NCBI GenBank assembly: GCA_963989245.1
Contig: OZ022344.1
Span: 7,091,303-7,155,302 of the forward strand
Length of the DNA stretch: 64,000 nucleotides
Direction: 5' to 3'
DNA from: Nansenia antarctica
Taxonomy: Eukaryota; Chordata; Actinopteri; Argentiniformes; Microstomatidae
The notes under the pieces were generated by a model. The model was given only the letters and a program-made list of their open reading frames with translations, did no database searches and had not been told where the DNA came from. The position numbers and the translations under genes were made by a program. Below are positions 26,761-38,303 of the stretch, piece after piece. Numbering within the stretch: the first letter of the stretch is position 1; the number at the start of each line of letters is the position of its first letter.

Positions 26761-27922
26761 GTTGGAAAGACTGGAGAGACATAATCCCGTTCGGTCAGGC
26801 TCACTCCTAGGCCATAGCCAAACACTCCAGTAGTCCTCCAGTGTGTATTCAACGACCAACATGAGCAGCCCTATTTAGAACTTCCAGATCAATGGTTCTT
26901 TAATTAAAGTTATATTTCTATGAACACAGTGACACTGCTGCATGCTTTGCTTGGTGCACAGAGAGAGATCTCTGATCTCAGCATGTAATTCTTGAGGCCT
27001 TGCATTTGAATGGGTAATGTTGCATCAGATATTATACTGTATGTCCAGTGATGATCAGACAGCTTTGATGTATACTTAAACAGGAATGTCTTCTCACTTT
27101 AGGCCAGGCTGCAATTACTGGACACACAGTACATGGTGTTAAGCTGGTTTTGAAATCACAGGAGCACAGTATATCCACATTATGAAAAGAGACAAGTGAA
27201 ATATCATCCAATTGCAGGCAAATTTCGCGATGCCGGTTCTAGCTGCAGATAGACATTTTTGGTCGTTTACATTTTTGGCATTTATCAGACGCCTTTCTCC
27301 AAAGCGAGTTACAACAAAATACAGTCTAAAGTAAGTGAATCATCGAGATAGATCCTACTATGCATCGGAACAGCAATATCTGAATTTAGACGCAATATAC
27401 CCAGTCGGTTTTTACAGTGCATTCTCCAGGAAGTGAAATGATTATTGTTACACTTATAACACACAGAACATGAAAAATGTTGCTCACTGCTTGCTATTCA
27501 TATCTGTTACCCTTGTTGCCTCTGCCGGTTTCCACCTGCACTCCCTACTGACACCTCCGTCTGATAAAGTCATGCAGAAATAGAACGGGTGTCAGCAATC
27601 ACTGAAATTGACTGGAAGATAAGGTCTTCCTGACAGATGAATTAGGCTTTACTTGAATGCTTCTCTTGAACGTCACCCACGCTCTTTCTTTCTTTCTCTC
27701 TCTCTTTCTCTCTCTCTTTCTTTCTTTGTAAATTGTTGTAAATGTCTTTTATTAGGATAAAACCCCTTGAGATGAGCCATCTCGTTCTTTCTGTCTTGCT
27801 TCCTTTCTTCCTTTCATTTTCTTTTTCTCTCTCTCTCTCTCTCTTTCTTTCTCTCTACTGTTCCATTCACAGCGTTGGCCTCCAAGCAGACTTACATCAG
27901 CTACAGTAACCATGCCATCTAA
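11432..27922 (+). CDS. grm4: Metabotropic glutamate receptor 4-like, 3' part of gene (4 exons)
   Basis: Group III metabotropic glutamate receptor, a class C GPCR that senses glutamate at presynaptic membranes and signals through Gi/o. Four exons, 11432-11568, 13114-14049, 20942-21188 and 27873-27922, join with matching phases into 455 codons plus stop. They cover the end of the ligand-binding domain, the cysteine-rich domain, seven membrane segments and the cytoplasmic tail. Subtype evidence: the tail stretch NVPKRKRSLKAVVTAATM and the end SYSNHAI fit mGluR4. KASGRELSYVLL, LCYATTFLMI and SVSAPRFISPASQL also match mGluR4 better than mGluR7 or mGluR8 as I recall them. The N-terminal exons lie before the window. 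A fish paralogue (4a/4b) cannot be told apart here. No frameshift or stop is seen in the visible exons. Confidence 0.93.
11569..13113 (+). other. grm4: grm4 intron between exons 11432-11568 and 13114-14049
   Basis: A 1545-bp intron bounded by GT...AG. AT-rich, with a poly(T) run near 11733-11746 and a short TA run near 12919-12930. No gene or transposable element is clear inside. Confidence 0.75.
13114..14049 (+). CDS. grm4: grm4 exon: cysteine-rich domain and membrane segments 1-6
   Basis: The exon is 936 bp (312 codons), phase 0 at both ends, with acceptor CAG ending at 13113 and donor GTAGGT at 14050. It opens with the C-terminal part of the cysteine-rich domain, including PCCWHCERCDGFQYQ. 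Hydrophobic segments follow: TM1 (WAVIPVLIAVFGIMATMFVV), TM2 (LSYVLLTGIFLCYATTFLMI), TM3, TM4, TM5 and TM6 (TMYTTCIVWLAFIPIFFG). The loop signature RGVPETFNEAKPIGF is intact. One large exon carrying TM1-TM6 is usual for group III mGluR genes. The codons are strongly GC3-rich compared with the AT-rich introns around them. Confidence 0.95.
16917..16969. repeat. (CA)n microsatellite
   Basis: About 52 bp of uninterrupted CA repeats within the large grm4 intron. Confidence 0.97.
17826..18080. repeat. (CT)n microsatellite
   Basis: About 255 bp of CT repeats with scattered interruptions. Long Leu/Ser and Arg/Glu ORFs on both strands are by-products. Confidence 0.98.
20340..20870 (-). mobile_element. 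L2-type LINE 3' fragment
   Basis: The 3' end (left, minus strand) has the tail motif AAGTAAGTAAG preceded by the usual GCGCTATAGAAATAACGTTT. On the minus strand near 20680-20870 the end of a reverse transcriptase is visible (APAYISDLIHLYSSSRSLRS, then RTRLRTKGDRAFEV), with frame breaks. Just upstream of the grm4 TM7 exon. Confidence 0.75.
20942..21188 (+). CDS. grm4: grm4 exon: membrane segment 7 and proximal cytoplasmic tail
   Basis: The exon is 247 bp, opens in phase 0 after CTCCTCAACAG and ends with one base of a split codon before the donor GTCAGT. It begins MYIQTTTLTISVSLSASVSL, which runs into TM7, and continues with LGMLYMPKVYVVLFHPEQNV. The basic stretch PKRKRSLKAVVTAATM belongs to the tail region that in mammalian group III receptors binds calmodulin and G-protein beta-gamma. 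The last residues are SELCESLETQ. The exon sits just after a minus-strand LINE fragment (20340-20870). Confidence 0.93.
23330..23495 (+). repeat. Minisatellite, unit GAGAACGTACACAGAGACT
   Basis: About eight head-to-tail units of roughly 19 bp, some shortened to GAGAACGTCT. Lies within the hAT element. Confidence 0.92.
23505..23780 (+). mobile_element. L2-type LINE 3' end
   Basis: TTGTAAAGCACTTTGAGCTG and GAAAGGTGCTATATAAATAA, followed by a (CTTA)n tail, mark the 3' end. The sequence is nearly identical to the reverse complement of 39380-39650, so both copies come from the same LINE family. Severely 5'-truncated. Confidence 0.85.
25563..25806. mobile_element. Hairpin MITE, copy 2
   Basis: Same family as 5155-5503: TGACAGCAGCTGGTGAAAGG at the left, inverted CTTTCACCAGCTGCTGTCA at the right, with GTTCAGACTTTTATTCTGA and its inverse inside. 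The centre is shorter than in copy 1. Confidence 0.78.
26530..26756. repeat. Compound (CA)n / (GACA)n microsatellite
   Basis: Mixed CA and GACA repeats with a partly duplicated unit (CCGTCATTCACTCAAACACA at about 26532 and 26617). Confidence 0.96.
27262..27375. repeat. Short interspersed repeat (TTTATCAGACGC type)
   Basis: TTACATTTTTGGCATTTATC and CCAAAGCGAGTTACAACAAA belong to the common fish repeat also seen at 39153-39300. Its class was not determined. Confidence 0.5.
27680..27860. repeat. CT-rich low-complexity tract before the last grm4 exon
   Basis: Two CT-rich blocks end about 13 bp before the exon acceptor and provide its polypyrimidine tract. Confidence 0.85.
27873..27922 (+). CDS. 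grm4: grm4 terminal coding exon
   Basis: The acceptor AG is at 27871-27872, after a long CT-rich tract (about 27680-27860) that doubles as the polypyrimidine tract. The first two bases CG join the last G of the previous exon to give GCG (Ala). The exon then reads LASKQTYISYSNHAI and stops with TAA at 27920-27922. The C-terminal YxxYxNHAI form is typical of mGluR4 and mGluR8 and ends in a short PDZ-ligand-like motif. It is too short to appear as an ORF and was found by looking for the conserved tail. Confidence 0.93.
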
Positions 27923-28707
27923 AGCCCCTGCCCCTGGAAGCTGACCAAGGGCATGCCCATGGAGTGAACATCAGAACTGGTACATCACAATGCAAGAGCG
28001 AAGGCAAATGAGAGAGGAGAGGGGGGGGGGGGGGATTATTATAATGGATGTCACCATTTTTCAAGAGGACAAGGCAAGGCTAGAGAATCAGTGGGGAGGG
28101 TTCTTTTTGGGGGGGGTGGGGAGGTGGGGGGCCGTCAAGATATGACAGTAAAGTTACCCCTCCTCACCCCCCCCATAACCCCCCACCCCCACAGTGACCT
28201 GTCGGTGACATCAGGCAGTCGAGTTTCCAAATGAAAGCAGAGAGGATGATGTGTGGAGCTGGTGTTTTCCTTTTGGAGTTTAGGACCCATTTTCCTCCTC
28301 TGATGTCCTCTCTGAAGCTGACTATAAAAACCTCTTCGTGAAAAAGAGTGAATTTATTTTTCTCTCTGTGCGCAGTGTTGTATAATGTGTTGTAATCTCA
28401 CTCCCTCGCCCCCCCCCCCCCCCTTCTCCCCCTTCCTCTCGGTCCTTTCTGATGATGAGAGTGAGGAGCTGGACACCATTATTGCAAATCACTCATCAAT
28501 AGCAGAGGGCTGTAACAAACTAAACTGTCCAACTAAATGCAGTACGCTCGATCTTTGTCGAAGGCAAAAGAAGACACAACTTATCGTCCCTCAGGCTATT
28601 CAAGACTTATGGTGAATTGTCATTATTTTGTGTTGATATTACAGTGCATCAAGGTGGTAATTATGAAATAGAGCTGAAAAAAAGAAATGCAACTCTTCTT
28701 CAATAAA
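27923..28707 (+). other. grm4: Probable grm4 3' UTR start
   Basis: This non-coding DNA follows the grm4 stop codon directly. It includes a G run near 28020-28034, G/C-rich stretches at 28110-28200 and a C run near 28410. A candidate poly(A) signal AATAAA lies at 28702-28707. Where the transcript really ends is not shown. The short plus-strand ORF 28385-28615 falls inside and resembles no family I know. Confidence 0.4.
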
Positions 28708-30555
28708 CCTGACTATTCAGTGTAACACGCATGGATAATATAAATCGTTCCTAGACACCATTCAGTATACAATGGCATAATACAGAATAATCAAATGGCA
28801 GGTTATTCCAGTTCTCTCTTTTTACAGTAATCCTTCAGAACGAGGACAACCATTTGACACCATCTCTACGGTTCTTGTGTACAGTCCCGGAGCATGCCTG
28901 TGGGGGAGCATTGTGTGTACTGTGCTGTGTTGTTCAACGTCTATGGAATGCTCCATGTGTGGGATTGTGGTTTCAACAAGTTACAGTGGTGTCATCATTT
29001 TTCGGTCCATTAAACACCGGATACCCTTTGCAGATCGAGGCTAATCGAGAATAACTCCACAAAAAACATAGGAATTTTAAATGTTATTAACCCCTTGTGT
29101 ACCACCCCCCGTACAATACAGTATGTACTCCACTCACTGTCTCCTCGATTGTTAGTGAGCGAAACTCAGCGAAAGCTCAAGACTACACCCCGTAGACAGC
29201 TTGAGTGCACTACCACACTGTTTTACAGTACATCCATACTGTGTTTAGTCTTACGAGTGAGACGGTTCTTTCCTTTGACTTCATCTCTATCTTCAGTTGT
29301 CAGTTATTGAAATCTAATCGAGTCCTTCCTTAACCTGCAAAGGGTTCGGGGCGTGAAATGCATAAAAGAGATTGTTAGATTGTAAGATCTATGCAGTGGT
29401 TGTGTAGACGTACACTGGAGCATCAGTGTTGTCCTGCTGCTACTGTTTTCTCGGTTGCGTTGTTTTTGGTTTCTGCGTGCCGTGTACCTGTGATTTTAGT
29501 CAATGTTTGCGTTTCCTTTCATGTGAGGTAGTCACTTTGCATAAGGACATTAGACTACCCTCAAGCAGTAGCAGTAGCATATCCCTGGATGAAGGAGAAA
29601 CACAATACAAAAAAAATCTAACAAACAGATCTGTCTGCCATCTGTCTATTGCTCCCAACTTTGTTAGTCATGCTGTTGTTGTTGTCAAATTACACCATTT
29701 CCTTGATTAGAGAATTCGCCACTGTTAATGTCACAGTACCATCGCAAATCTAACACCTAAATGTGGCAACTGGCAACAAAATAGATTGGCAAGATGCTGC
29801 ATCTAAGACATTTATATCACGTATGAAAAAGAGCCATTGGAGAAATTGTACCATAAGCTACAGAAGGGAAAACGACCGAAAGGGAAGATTATAAATAGGA
29901 TTTCAAAGAGAGGGACAAACCTTTCTGTTTTTATTTAGGATTCTCAGCTCTCTGCTTCAAACGAAAAATCCAAGATGAAGCAAAAATGAAATGCTGTTTT
30001 TTTTCATCATCATCATTTAAGATAAAGTAATGTGGGATTGTTTGTGTTCGTGACTATGATGATTTACTTGCTTTGTTGCCACCCTTCGTCTCGTTCTTTT
30101 CCAACACTTTGTCTGTGTTGCAAAATAGAGTATGTAAGTGCTGACCGAAATTAAATGGCAAGTTAATGTACGTTATTAAAAATGGATTGATCATGTCTGC
30201 TTTATGTACTGACCTATTAAAACAAAAGAAAACTAAAAAAAGAAAATGACAGTGCCTGGATATTTATGAATTATCTATAGAAAACATGAAAATGTGTAGA
30301 GCATGTTCATTTTTATACAAGATATTTCTAATTAAAAAAAATGTTTTGCTAAGAAATGTGTTGATTGTGTTATTTTTTTTGCTGTTTTATGTTTTGAGGA
30401 ATAAGACATCCATTGGATGGCACCTACACAGACATGACCTACACATGGCACAGTAATGTCTCTTTGGAAACCACACATTTGGAGTCCTGATACACAGAAT
30501 TAAATAGCATGGAGCATGAGGTTTGTTATTGTAGCCTACAGTTGTGTAGCCAGGT
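28708..30555. other. Intergenic or distal 3' UTR, no gene seen
   Basis: AT-rich DNA without recognisable coding or repeat signals. Several short ORFs have no family resemblance. Part of it could be a longer grm4 3' UTR. Confidence 0.4.
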
Positions 30556-30559
30556 GGAA

Positions 30560-31350
30560 CAGATCCTCATTATATTAGATTCAACGTTATTGTCATTGCA
30601 GAGTACAAGTACCATACAACGGGGGGGGGGGGGGATAGTTCAGAGGGGTGTGTGGAGGGCGGGATTGTTTATCAGAGTGACAGCTCTGTGAAAGAAGCTG
30701 TTCTGTAGCCTGCTGCTACGGGTCCTGAGGATCCTGTACTTCCTGAGTCTTTTAGATGGTAGGGGGTCAAACAGACTGTGGTTGGGGGTGCGAGGTAGGC
30801 TTGATGATATTTGCCGCCCTCCGCTGACACCGGGTTGCCTGGAGGGACTCGATTGGTAGGGAGTTTTGTGCCAATGATACACTGGGCGGTTTTCACCACC
30901 CGTTGCAGGGCTTTCCGGTCAGACACATTGCAGTTGCCGTACCACACTGTGATGCAGTTGGTTAGCATGCACTCAATGGTGCAGCGGTAGAAGTTGACCA
31001 GGATCATGGGAGACAGCTGGGCTTTCTTCAATCTCCTCAGGAAGTATAGGGCGTGCCGCGCCTTTTTGACCAGGGAAGAGGAGTTGAGGGTCCAAGAGAG
31101 GTCCTCGGAGATGTGAACCCCCCAGAAACTTGAAGCTGGGAACACGCTCCACCTCCGTCTCATTGATGTAGATGGGAGAGTGTACACAGCCCCCAGTTTT
31201 TCTGAAGTCCACAATGACCTCCTTGGTCTTACTGGTGTTGAGTGCCAGGTTGTTGTCAGTGCACCACTACGCCAGATGTTGGACCTCCTCCCTGTAGGCC
31301 GACTCGTCGTTGTTACTTATCAGGCCTACCACCGTGGTGTCAGTACAGTA
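30560..31350 (-). mobile_element. LINE (Rex1/CR1-like) reverse transcriptase fragment
   Basis: On the minus strand, pieces of a non-LTR reverse transcriptase C-terminus are readable: LALNTSKTKEVIVDFRKTGG, then GVHISEDLSWTLNSSSLVKK, then TNCITVWYGNCNVSDRKALQ. The frame changes several times, so it is a dead copy. The 3' end (left) reads GCAATGACAATAACGTTGAA on the minus strand. Clade assignment is from general resemblance only. Confidence 0.82.
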
Positions 31351-31819
31351 AGTGCTCTCTGTCTACAGGACAATAGACACGTCACTGGCAGGTGAACCAA
31401 CACACTTAGCAGCTCTATCTACCCTGCAGCCTTCAGGACAGCACATCAGTTACATCTCTGACAACCCAAGCTCTGAGTTTTCTGTCAAGTTTTCTGCTTC
31501 TGTCACAAAAAATACACAAAAGAAATACACAAAACCCTGCTAAACCATTAAAAACTTTTTTTATAGGATATAGTGAAATGTGCTATGGATTAGTACTGTA
31601 TAAAGTGTCACCATGCATACATTTTAAATGCTTTATTTATGTCCACATACAAAGTACAATTCTAAAGGACATAAATACTAACAGTGCATTTTGACATCCT
31701 GGAAACAATTTGTTACAGTAATGCTGAGCCAACAACCAGTTCTGCCACACACAGGATGTTATTCGCACAAGACCAGTGGGTTGATCAATACTAAAAGACT
31801 AAAGAAATATAAAGTTTCA

Positions 31820-31862
31820 CCATGCATACACACACACACACATACACACACACACAAACACT
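31820..31862. repeat. (CA)n-rich microsatellite
   Basis: Short imperfect CA repeat. Confidence 0.9.
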
Positions 31863-33009
31863 TGCTCGCACATACATGTACAGTAGACAACGGAATGGAG
31901 GGAACACACAATGTAGCAGAAATCCGTCTTTATAAATAAATGATTAAGCAAGTGTTGCTATTCAAATGATGATTACTGGAGGAAACGTAAACCAGCACCA
32001 GCTCTGTTATTTCGTAACATTGTTCTCGTTGATTAATAATTTTTTTCAATCGCTTGTTTGGCAGAAAACCTGAGCTCAGAAACCAAAGGATAATTCCAGA
32101 CTGTTCCATACAGCAGAGAAACAGATCCAACCCCTTTGCAGCCTTGTCTTCACTCACCTGCCCCTGCTGTGTCCTTTTCCAGCCCCCACTGACACTTCTC
32201 CTCAGCCCATTAGATGTGTTGGATGATAACCAGTTATTTTTAGAAGACGAAGAAAGATGATAGCTTCACTCCATAGAGGTTGGATATTCTTCTTCTGTTT
32301 TTTTTTATTACTTTACTTTGTATCCACTGTATTGGATTTTTGGAGAGCATCAATTGTGAACACAGCATTTATAAAAAGTGAAACGGTACATACGGTATAC
32401 TCTCTATAGAAAAGAATAAAATAAAAAAAAAGAGAGGTTGGATTTTCTTGCTGAACAGTCGCTAAAGTACTGCAACAAGAAAAAGCAGCTCACCTACACT
32501 GTAACCTGTAACTGTACACCTGTACTGTAAGTTTACAAGAAAAAGCAGCAGTACTGTAAGTGTAAGAATGTGTTATTCTAGTTTGATAACACTTTATTTC
32601 AATGTAACGAGAGTAAACTACGACCCTGAGTGTCTTCCTGTACTGTCAATATGAGCAATACACACAGTGGATTTTCATCTGTGCTGAGTAGTTTGGAGTG
32701 TGTGAGTGTTATTCTGTGTAGAGTGTGTCCTTGCACAGAGCTGTGACATAAACACGAAATAAATCCGATTTATTGTATTCAGTACATTTCGTATGAAATA
32801 CGAAAACTGTCAAAACTCAATCCACCGTCTTCAATTGAGTTTGTGTCCTTGTCGGTATTACGGCAACTCAATGGGGAATTCCACTACAATGGGGAATTCC
32901 CTTACAATGTGTTCTTGGTGGTGTCAAAGTATCACTTTCCACATGATTTTGAAAAAATGTATTTCCACATTCCACACATCGGACATCACATCCATATGGT
33001 GTGAGGACA

Positions 33010-33570
33010 CATCTGTTCTTCTGCTCACCTCCACTCGCCGCCGTGACCACATCACCCCCGTCCTCCAAAACCTACACTGGCTCCTGGTCAAATACAGGAT
33101 CCAATTAAAAATCCTACTCACCACTTACAAAGCCATCAACAATCTGGCCCCCTTCTACCTTGCCGACCTCGTCCCCCTCCACACCCCCTCCCGTTGCCTC
33201 AGGTTTGACGACCAAACTACCCTCAAGACCACCAGGACCAAGCTCCGGACCTGGGGTGATAGGGCCTTTTCAGCCGCAGCCCCGTCCCTCTGGAACGCCC
33301 TCCCCAACCACATCAGACAGACCAACACCCTCCCAACATTTAAACAGGCCCACAAAACCCACCTCTTCAAGCTCGCCTTCAACAGTTAACCCTCTCCCCC
33401 TCCCCTTCCCATGTGTCCCCAGCACTACCTTAATTAGGCCCCTATACTTTCTTCTATTTACCTTTTGTAATTTGTATTATTACTACTCGATCTTCTTCAA
33501 TTTGTAAAGCGTCTTTGAGTGTCTAGAAAAGCGCTATATAAGTCTAATGTATTATTATTATTATTATTAT
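33010..33570 (+). mobile_element. L2-type LINE 3' fragment
   Basis: Plus-strand reading frame with HITPVLQNLHWLLVKYRIQL and ALPNHIRQTNTLPTFKQAHK, the usual C-terminus of fish L2-type reverse transcriptase, ending in a stop at 33387-33389. The 3' UTR follows, with AAAGCGCTATATAAGTCTAA and an (ATT)n tail. Truncated at the 5' side. Confidence 0.85.
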
Positions 33571-33832
33571 GCATAATATATGCAAGGATCCTAATATTTT
33601 CCCTCTGCTGTATGATAAAGCCCTGCGAGCTGCCTGAGGAAAATATTGACAGGGAGATTGCAAAAGTGAGAGTAACGGGTGTTACATCTGTCAACGATCG
33701 AAGACTGGAAAAGTTAAAGGATTTACTGATAGTGTAGATCTTGTCAAGGTCAGGGGATAAGGCTTTGGTACATGGTGAATAGGAGGCATGCTTACAACTC
33801 TGTGTTATTGTGACCACTTTCCAGCAACTGTA

Positions 33833-34111
33833 TGGTAAATGGTAAATGGAATGCACTTATATAGAGCCTTTTTTGCTGCTCCAAAGCGCTTTACAACGGC
33901 CTCTCATTCACCCATTCACACACACATTCACACACCAATGGTGGCAAGCTGCCATGCAAGGCGCTGGCCCGCTCACTGGGAGCAATTTTGGGGTTCAGTG
34001 TCTTGCCCAAAGACACTTCGACATGTGGCCAGCCGGAGCTCGACCCGCCGATCTGCCAACCTTGTGATCATTAGGCAGCGACTCTACCTCCTGCGCCACA
34101 GCCGCCCCACA
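33833..34111 (-). mobile_element. tRNA-derived SINE, copy 1 of a pair
   Basis: On the minus strand the head GGGGCGGCTGTGGCGCAGG leads a tRNA-like region, and the tail ends in GCACTCCATTTACCAT-like sequence. AACTGTA at 33826-33832 and 34112-34118 is the likely target duplication. Confidence 0.82.
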
Positions 34112-34173
34112 AACTGTAATGAAACATGCACACAAATCAAAGATTTGTCATACAGCACAGTGTGACATCACAT

Positions 34174-34434
34174 GGTAAATGGACTGCACTTATAAAGCTA
34201 CTTATTCCAAAGCGCTTTACAATGGCCTCTCATTCACTGATTCACACACACATTCACACACCAATGGCGGCAAACTACCATGCAAGGTGCCGGCCCGCCC
34301 TTTGGGAGCAATTTGGGGTTCAATGTCTTGCCCGAGGACACGTGGACAGGACGAGCCGGGAATCGAACCACCGACCGTGCTATCATTAGACGCTGGCTCT
34401 AGCTCCTGAGCCACAACCGCCCCTATGCCCCCCC
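34174..34434 (-). mobile_element. tRNA-derived SINE, copy 2 of a pair
   Basis: Same family and orientation as 33833-34111, with a cleaner B-box (GGTTCGATTCCC on the minus strand). Flanked by ACATCACAT at 34165-34173 and 34435-34443, a 9-bp target duplication. The two copies are independent insertions 55 bp apart. Confidence 0.87.
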
Positions 34435-34589
34435 ACATCACATATTCCACTCAGTGAGCCAGGGATGTATAGAATAATGATAGAATAAAAGGGCTTTGGA
34501 TTAAACCCTGGTGTACCCACCCCCCCCCCTCTCACATACACACACACACACTCTCTCCTCCTTCCACCCCAGCATCTACCCCACACCAG

Positions 34590-35619
34590 GGGCCTCATTT
34601 ATAGAAAGTACTTTGGATCAAATGTGATTTTACCTGTGTCGTACGTAGAAAACCACGTCAACGTACTGAACGTAGTGATTTATAAAATTTCAACGTGAGT
34701 CAATTTGACCGTGGAAATGATCGTAGCTCTACGTCGGGTATTGACCTTGCGTACACACATTACCTACTGGTTATGCGGCATGTGAGCCGCACTTCCTACT
34801 GTAATTCATGCGAAGGCTCGATGTTGTTATCAGCCGAGAAAACGAGTTAAATTCAAGATTTAAAGGGAACTGATGTTTTTGATTGTAATTCAGTCTTTCT
34901 TTATATCCCTCCGGAGCTGTCTATCTCCCCTTCAACATGCCTATAGTGCGTTCCACAACGGACCTTGCCCGGCCACACGCTAAATTATACTGGACCATAA
35001 GACCATTATATTATTACAGTATAAGCAGCACTCGAGTTGAGGGGCTGAAATAAAAACGGTCAAAATCATCCCCCTTCTAAAACTGCCATCCCCCCTTTGG
35101 GCCCTTTCGATCCGTTATGTCATGTTATAAATGAACGTGGTATTACTGCTATTTCAAGGTGCGAGGGGGCACGCACACATGCAATGACATTTTTACTGAC
35201 ACTGAAGTCACTGACGCTGAGGGGATGCTAAAATTGTCCTCATATGATAAAATCCACCACCTCCCCTGATTTTCTTTTACAACTTGAGTACTGAGTATAA
35301 GCATTTGCCTGGTTAGTTGTCATGATCAAACGTTACAAACGCAACTTACCGAGAAGTCACCCTTCTCTGCCCTCTCCCGCTTCCAGACGAACGCCTACCC
35401 TATATTATAGCACTTCTATAATTTAGTCGCTATCACAGGGCGTTAATACAAACCTCATTCACCTGAGTTCATTTTACCTGTGTTGGTATAGAAGGAAGCA
35501 CGTACCCAATTTTAAACAAGCGCAGACCGTTTTATAAATATTGCTTACGTCCGTTTAGAAAAATGTGCTTACGTGAAAGTCAAAGATGACGTTCAAGTAC
35601 TTTTTTATAAATGAGGCCC
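34590..35619. mobile_element. PIF/Harbinger-like MITE, 1.0 kb
   Basis: Ends GGGCCTCATTTATAGAAAGT and ACTTTTTTATAAATGAGGCCC are inverted repeats. CAG at 34587-34589 and 35620-35622 is a 3-bp CWG-type duplication. The subterminal regions are rich in repeated TTACGT/ACGTAA words. No transposase is encoded. Termini resemble those of 49007-49967. Confidence 0.8.
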
Positions 35620-35622
35620 CAG

Positions 35623-36720
35623 ATCAACCACAGATCAATAAGGCCAGTCGGCATACGCATTTCATGTGGAAGATGTAATTCCATCTCGTAGGCAGTGCTG
35701 TCACAAGCACCAGTCACCAGCACATCCATCATATTCAGCATACTAGTGTGCCCTATGAGTGATCGATGAACACACTCTGTCAACAGTCTACACAGTTTAT
35801 GTGTCCGATAGGTCTCAATTTATGAAAAGAAAAATGTAGGAATTAACGATATGACGGCAGTAAATGCAAACTGAAATTCAAGCACAGCTGTATGAATTCA
35901 TACAAACAATGAAATATAATAGAAATAAACAAAACACAGAGTTATTACATTTTACAAATATTTATTGCATATCACAAATACCCATGCACTGTACAACAAA
36001 GTTGACCAGAAGATAAGGCTTCGAATGAAAGACAAATAAGGGACGCACAGACGAGGGAATCAACAACACTGTTTAATCCATGTTCGACTATACAGTGGCA
36101 GGTAAGTGTCTGAACTGATGGGGTCATACTTCCCTCTCTTATCTCCACAGCTTTGTGTTTCCTGTTAATCTCGTCCTTATCTCTAAACAGGTATGTCTCC
36201 CTCTGTGCAATTGATGTCGCCCTACCACCCAGCAACTAGCACCAACAGCAGATAGGTGTTTAATCAGAGAGAGATGGAGCTAGCTGGGAGGTGTGCAGAG
36301 CGCTGGAACTGGGAGAAATAAATAAAAAAATTCCCTCCATGGTTTGGAGCTTAGCTTCCCCAATACGTTATCATAAGAACCATGAAATAAAAAAAGAATC
36401 ATAAGAACACTGAATTAAATTGTGTTCCGAGTTTCAGTTACAAATAGCGCTTTTTAATTTAATTAAACATGTTTCCTCTTTGTACTCCTTGACAGTGACA
36501 GCACAGTGACAAAGAACAAACACTTCAGCGTTTAATTACTGATGGGAAAAATCTACTTAACTTCAACACACAATAGTCTGCAGTAGGCAGTCATGCCTGC
36601 ATGAGTCATAACTTTCACAAACAACCAGCAGACTTGACAGGCTGTGCAGATGAAGCGTTCATCTATTTACGGGTGTTTTCACAGTATCATTATGTGTTGA
36701 TTAGCTTTCGAATAAGAGAG
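35623..36720. other. Intergenic, no gene seen
   Basis: No recognisable coding sequence. The 87-codon minus ORF at 35972-36235 resembles nothing known to me. Confidence 0.4.
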
Positions 36721-36725
36721 CAAGT

Positions 36726-36979
<254 letters not shown>

Positions 36980-37244
36980 TCAGTGAGCTTCAGTGAAAGT
37001 TCTATTTCTATGATCCAAGATGTTATATGCTAACCCTTCTCCAGTAGTCTTAACAGGTAACACTTGCTCTTCTAGGTTCCCTGTTACTAGATCTTCACAC
37101 CAGGGCTGGGGTGGGGAGAGAGACGGTTGGCAGGTTGAGTGACTGTGACTGTTGTCTTTTTGTTGTTGTCTTTTTGTTTGTTTGTGTCTGTTATTGGGGA
37201 AAAGAATAAGTAAAATAATTTTTAAAATGTTTTTTTTTTTTTAA

Positions 37245-37390
37245 ACTGCCATTTCGCTGACACTTTTATGCAAAGCGACTTACATTGCAGTGAGTGAAAA
37301 CATTTTTCAATCTATATATCCCAGCAGGAATCTAACCCACGACCGAAGTGTTGTTAGCGCCATGCTCTACAAACTGAGCCACAGATGACC
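37245..37390 (-). repeat. tRNA-derived SINE, diverged copy
   Basis: Same family as 1640-1792: CAAAGCGACTTACATTGCAG at the left and, on the minus strand, a tRNA-like head at the right with GAGCATGGCGCTAACAACAC. Confidence 0.65.
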
Positions 37391-38220
37391 ACAGTTATCT
37401 AGCATCTGAGACGATTTAATCAGATAACGCTTCAGATCTACTTACCATATAAGTTTCAGTAAAGTAGTTTTGTCCTTGCTTTTTAGCTTTCACTGTCAAA
37501 TTGATTCAATATTTTCGTATATCAATCTACCGCCTGTAAAAAGTGGAACGAAAAACAGTATAAATCAGAAGGACTCTCCCTTTAACAGTTTTTCACTTTG
37601 TTATCCAATCTAATAACATTGACAGTTGTCTATTTGTGGTTATCTACAGCAATTCAACCGAAGAAAAATCAGTGCAGTAACCTTGAGGATCTATAGTGTT
37701 CCAGGAAGAAGATTGGTCCTGGGAGGTGATGTGTTGACTCCACTACATAAGTCTCTCATGTCCTGTAATCCCCAGGTGGATACAGTCTGTCTCTACATGA
37801 TTCACTCACCTAGTGTCCGATATAACAGCCTGGATGCACCAAGAATGAGAAAATCCTGCAATGAGGTTATATTGACTGGGGATAGGTCCGCACTGTCACT
37901 GTGCAAGATCCCAAAGTATGTTCATACCCTTATACTTTCTTTCTAATATGCTAGCGATGTAAGGAGGAAAAGTCTTCATTTGTTACAGTAAGTGAAAATA
38001 AACACGATAGTGAACAATCTGAATTGTTGCGACAGTGTACAATGTAGTTCAGTGGTACTATTATACCACTATAGCACTTATTGAATGGCCTCTAAATAAA
38101 AAAAGAAACATAACAAGAGAGAAGAGACCAATACCTTAGGGTAAAACAACCCAATAAGATAGGCACAGCTCTATCTTATTGTGTATTGCCCATTGACACT
38201 AGCCTGGGGGAGCAATCTCC
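37391..38220. other. Intergenic, no supported gene
   Basis: The 106-codon plus-strand ORF at 37626-37946 is the longest here. It has no recognisable domain and no splice or neighbour support. Confidence 0.35.
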
Positions 38221-38222
38221 CT

Positions 38223-38227
<5 letters not shown>

Positions 38228-38301
<74 letters not shown>
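38228..38301. repeat. (CT)n microsatellite
   Basis: About 74 bp of pure CT repeats after a C run. Confidence 0.97.

Positions 38302-38303
<2 letters not shown>

Larger units (their letters stand above)
21189..27872 (+). other. grm4: Last grm4 intron
   Basis: A 6.7-kb intron bounded by GTCAGT and CACAG. It contains the hAT element at 22123-24466, a second hairpin MITE at 25563-25806, the CA/GACA microsatellite at 26530-26756 and a short repeat at 27262-27375. Confidence 0.75.

Noticed and set aside
26482..26862. Asp/Arg/Gln- and Cys/Val-rich ORFs
   Set aside because: By-products of the CA/GACA microsatellite.
37626..37946. 106-codon plus-strand ORF
   Set aside because: No domain, no homologue recognised, no splice or promoter support; likely chance.
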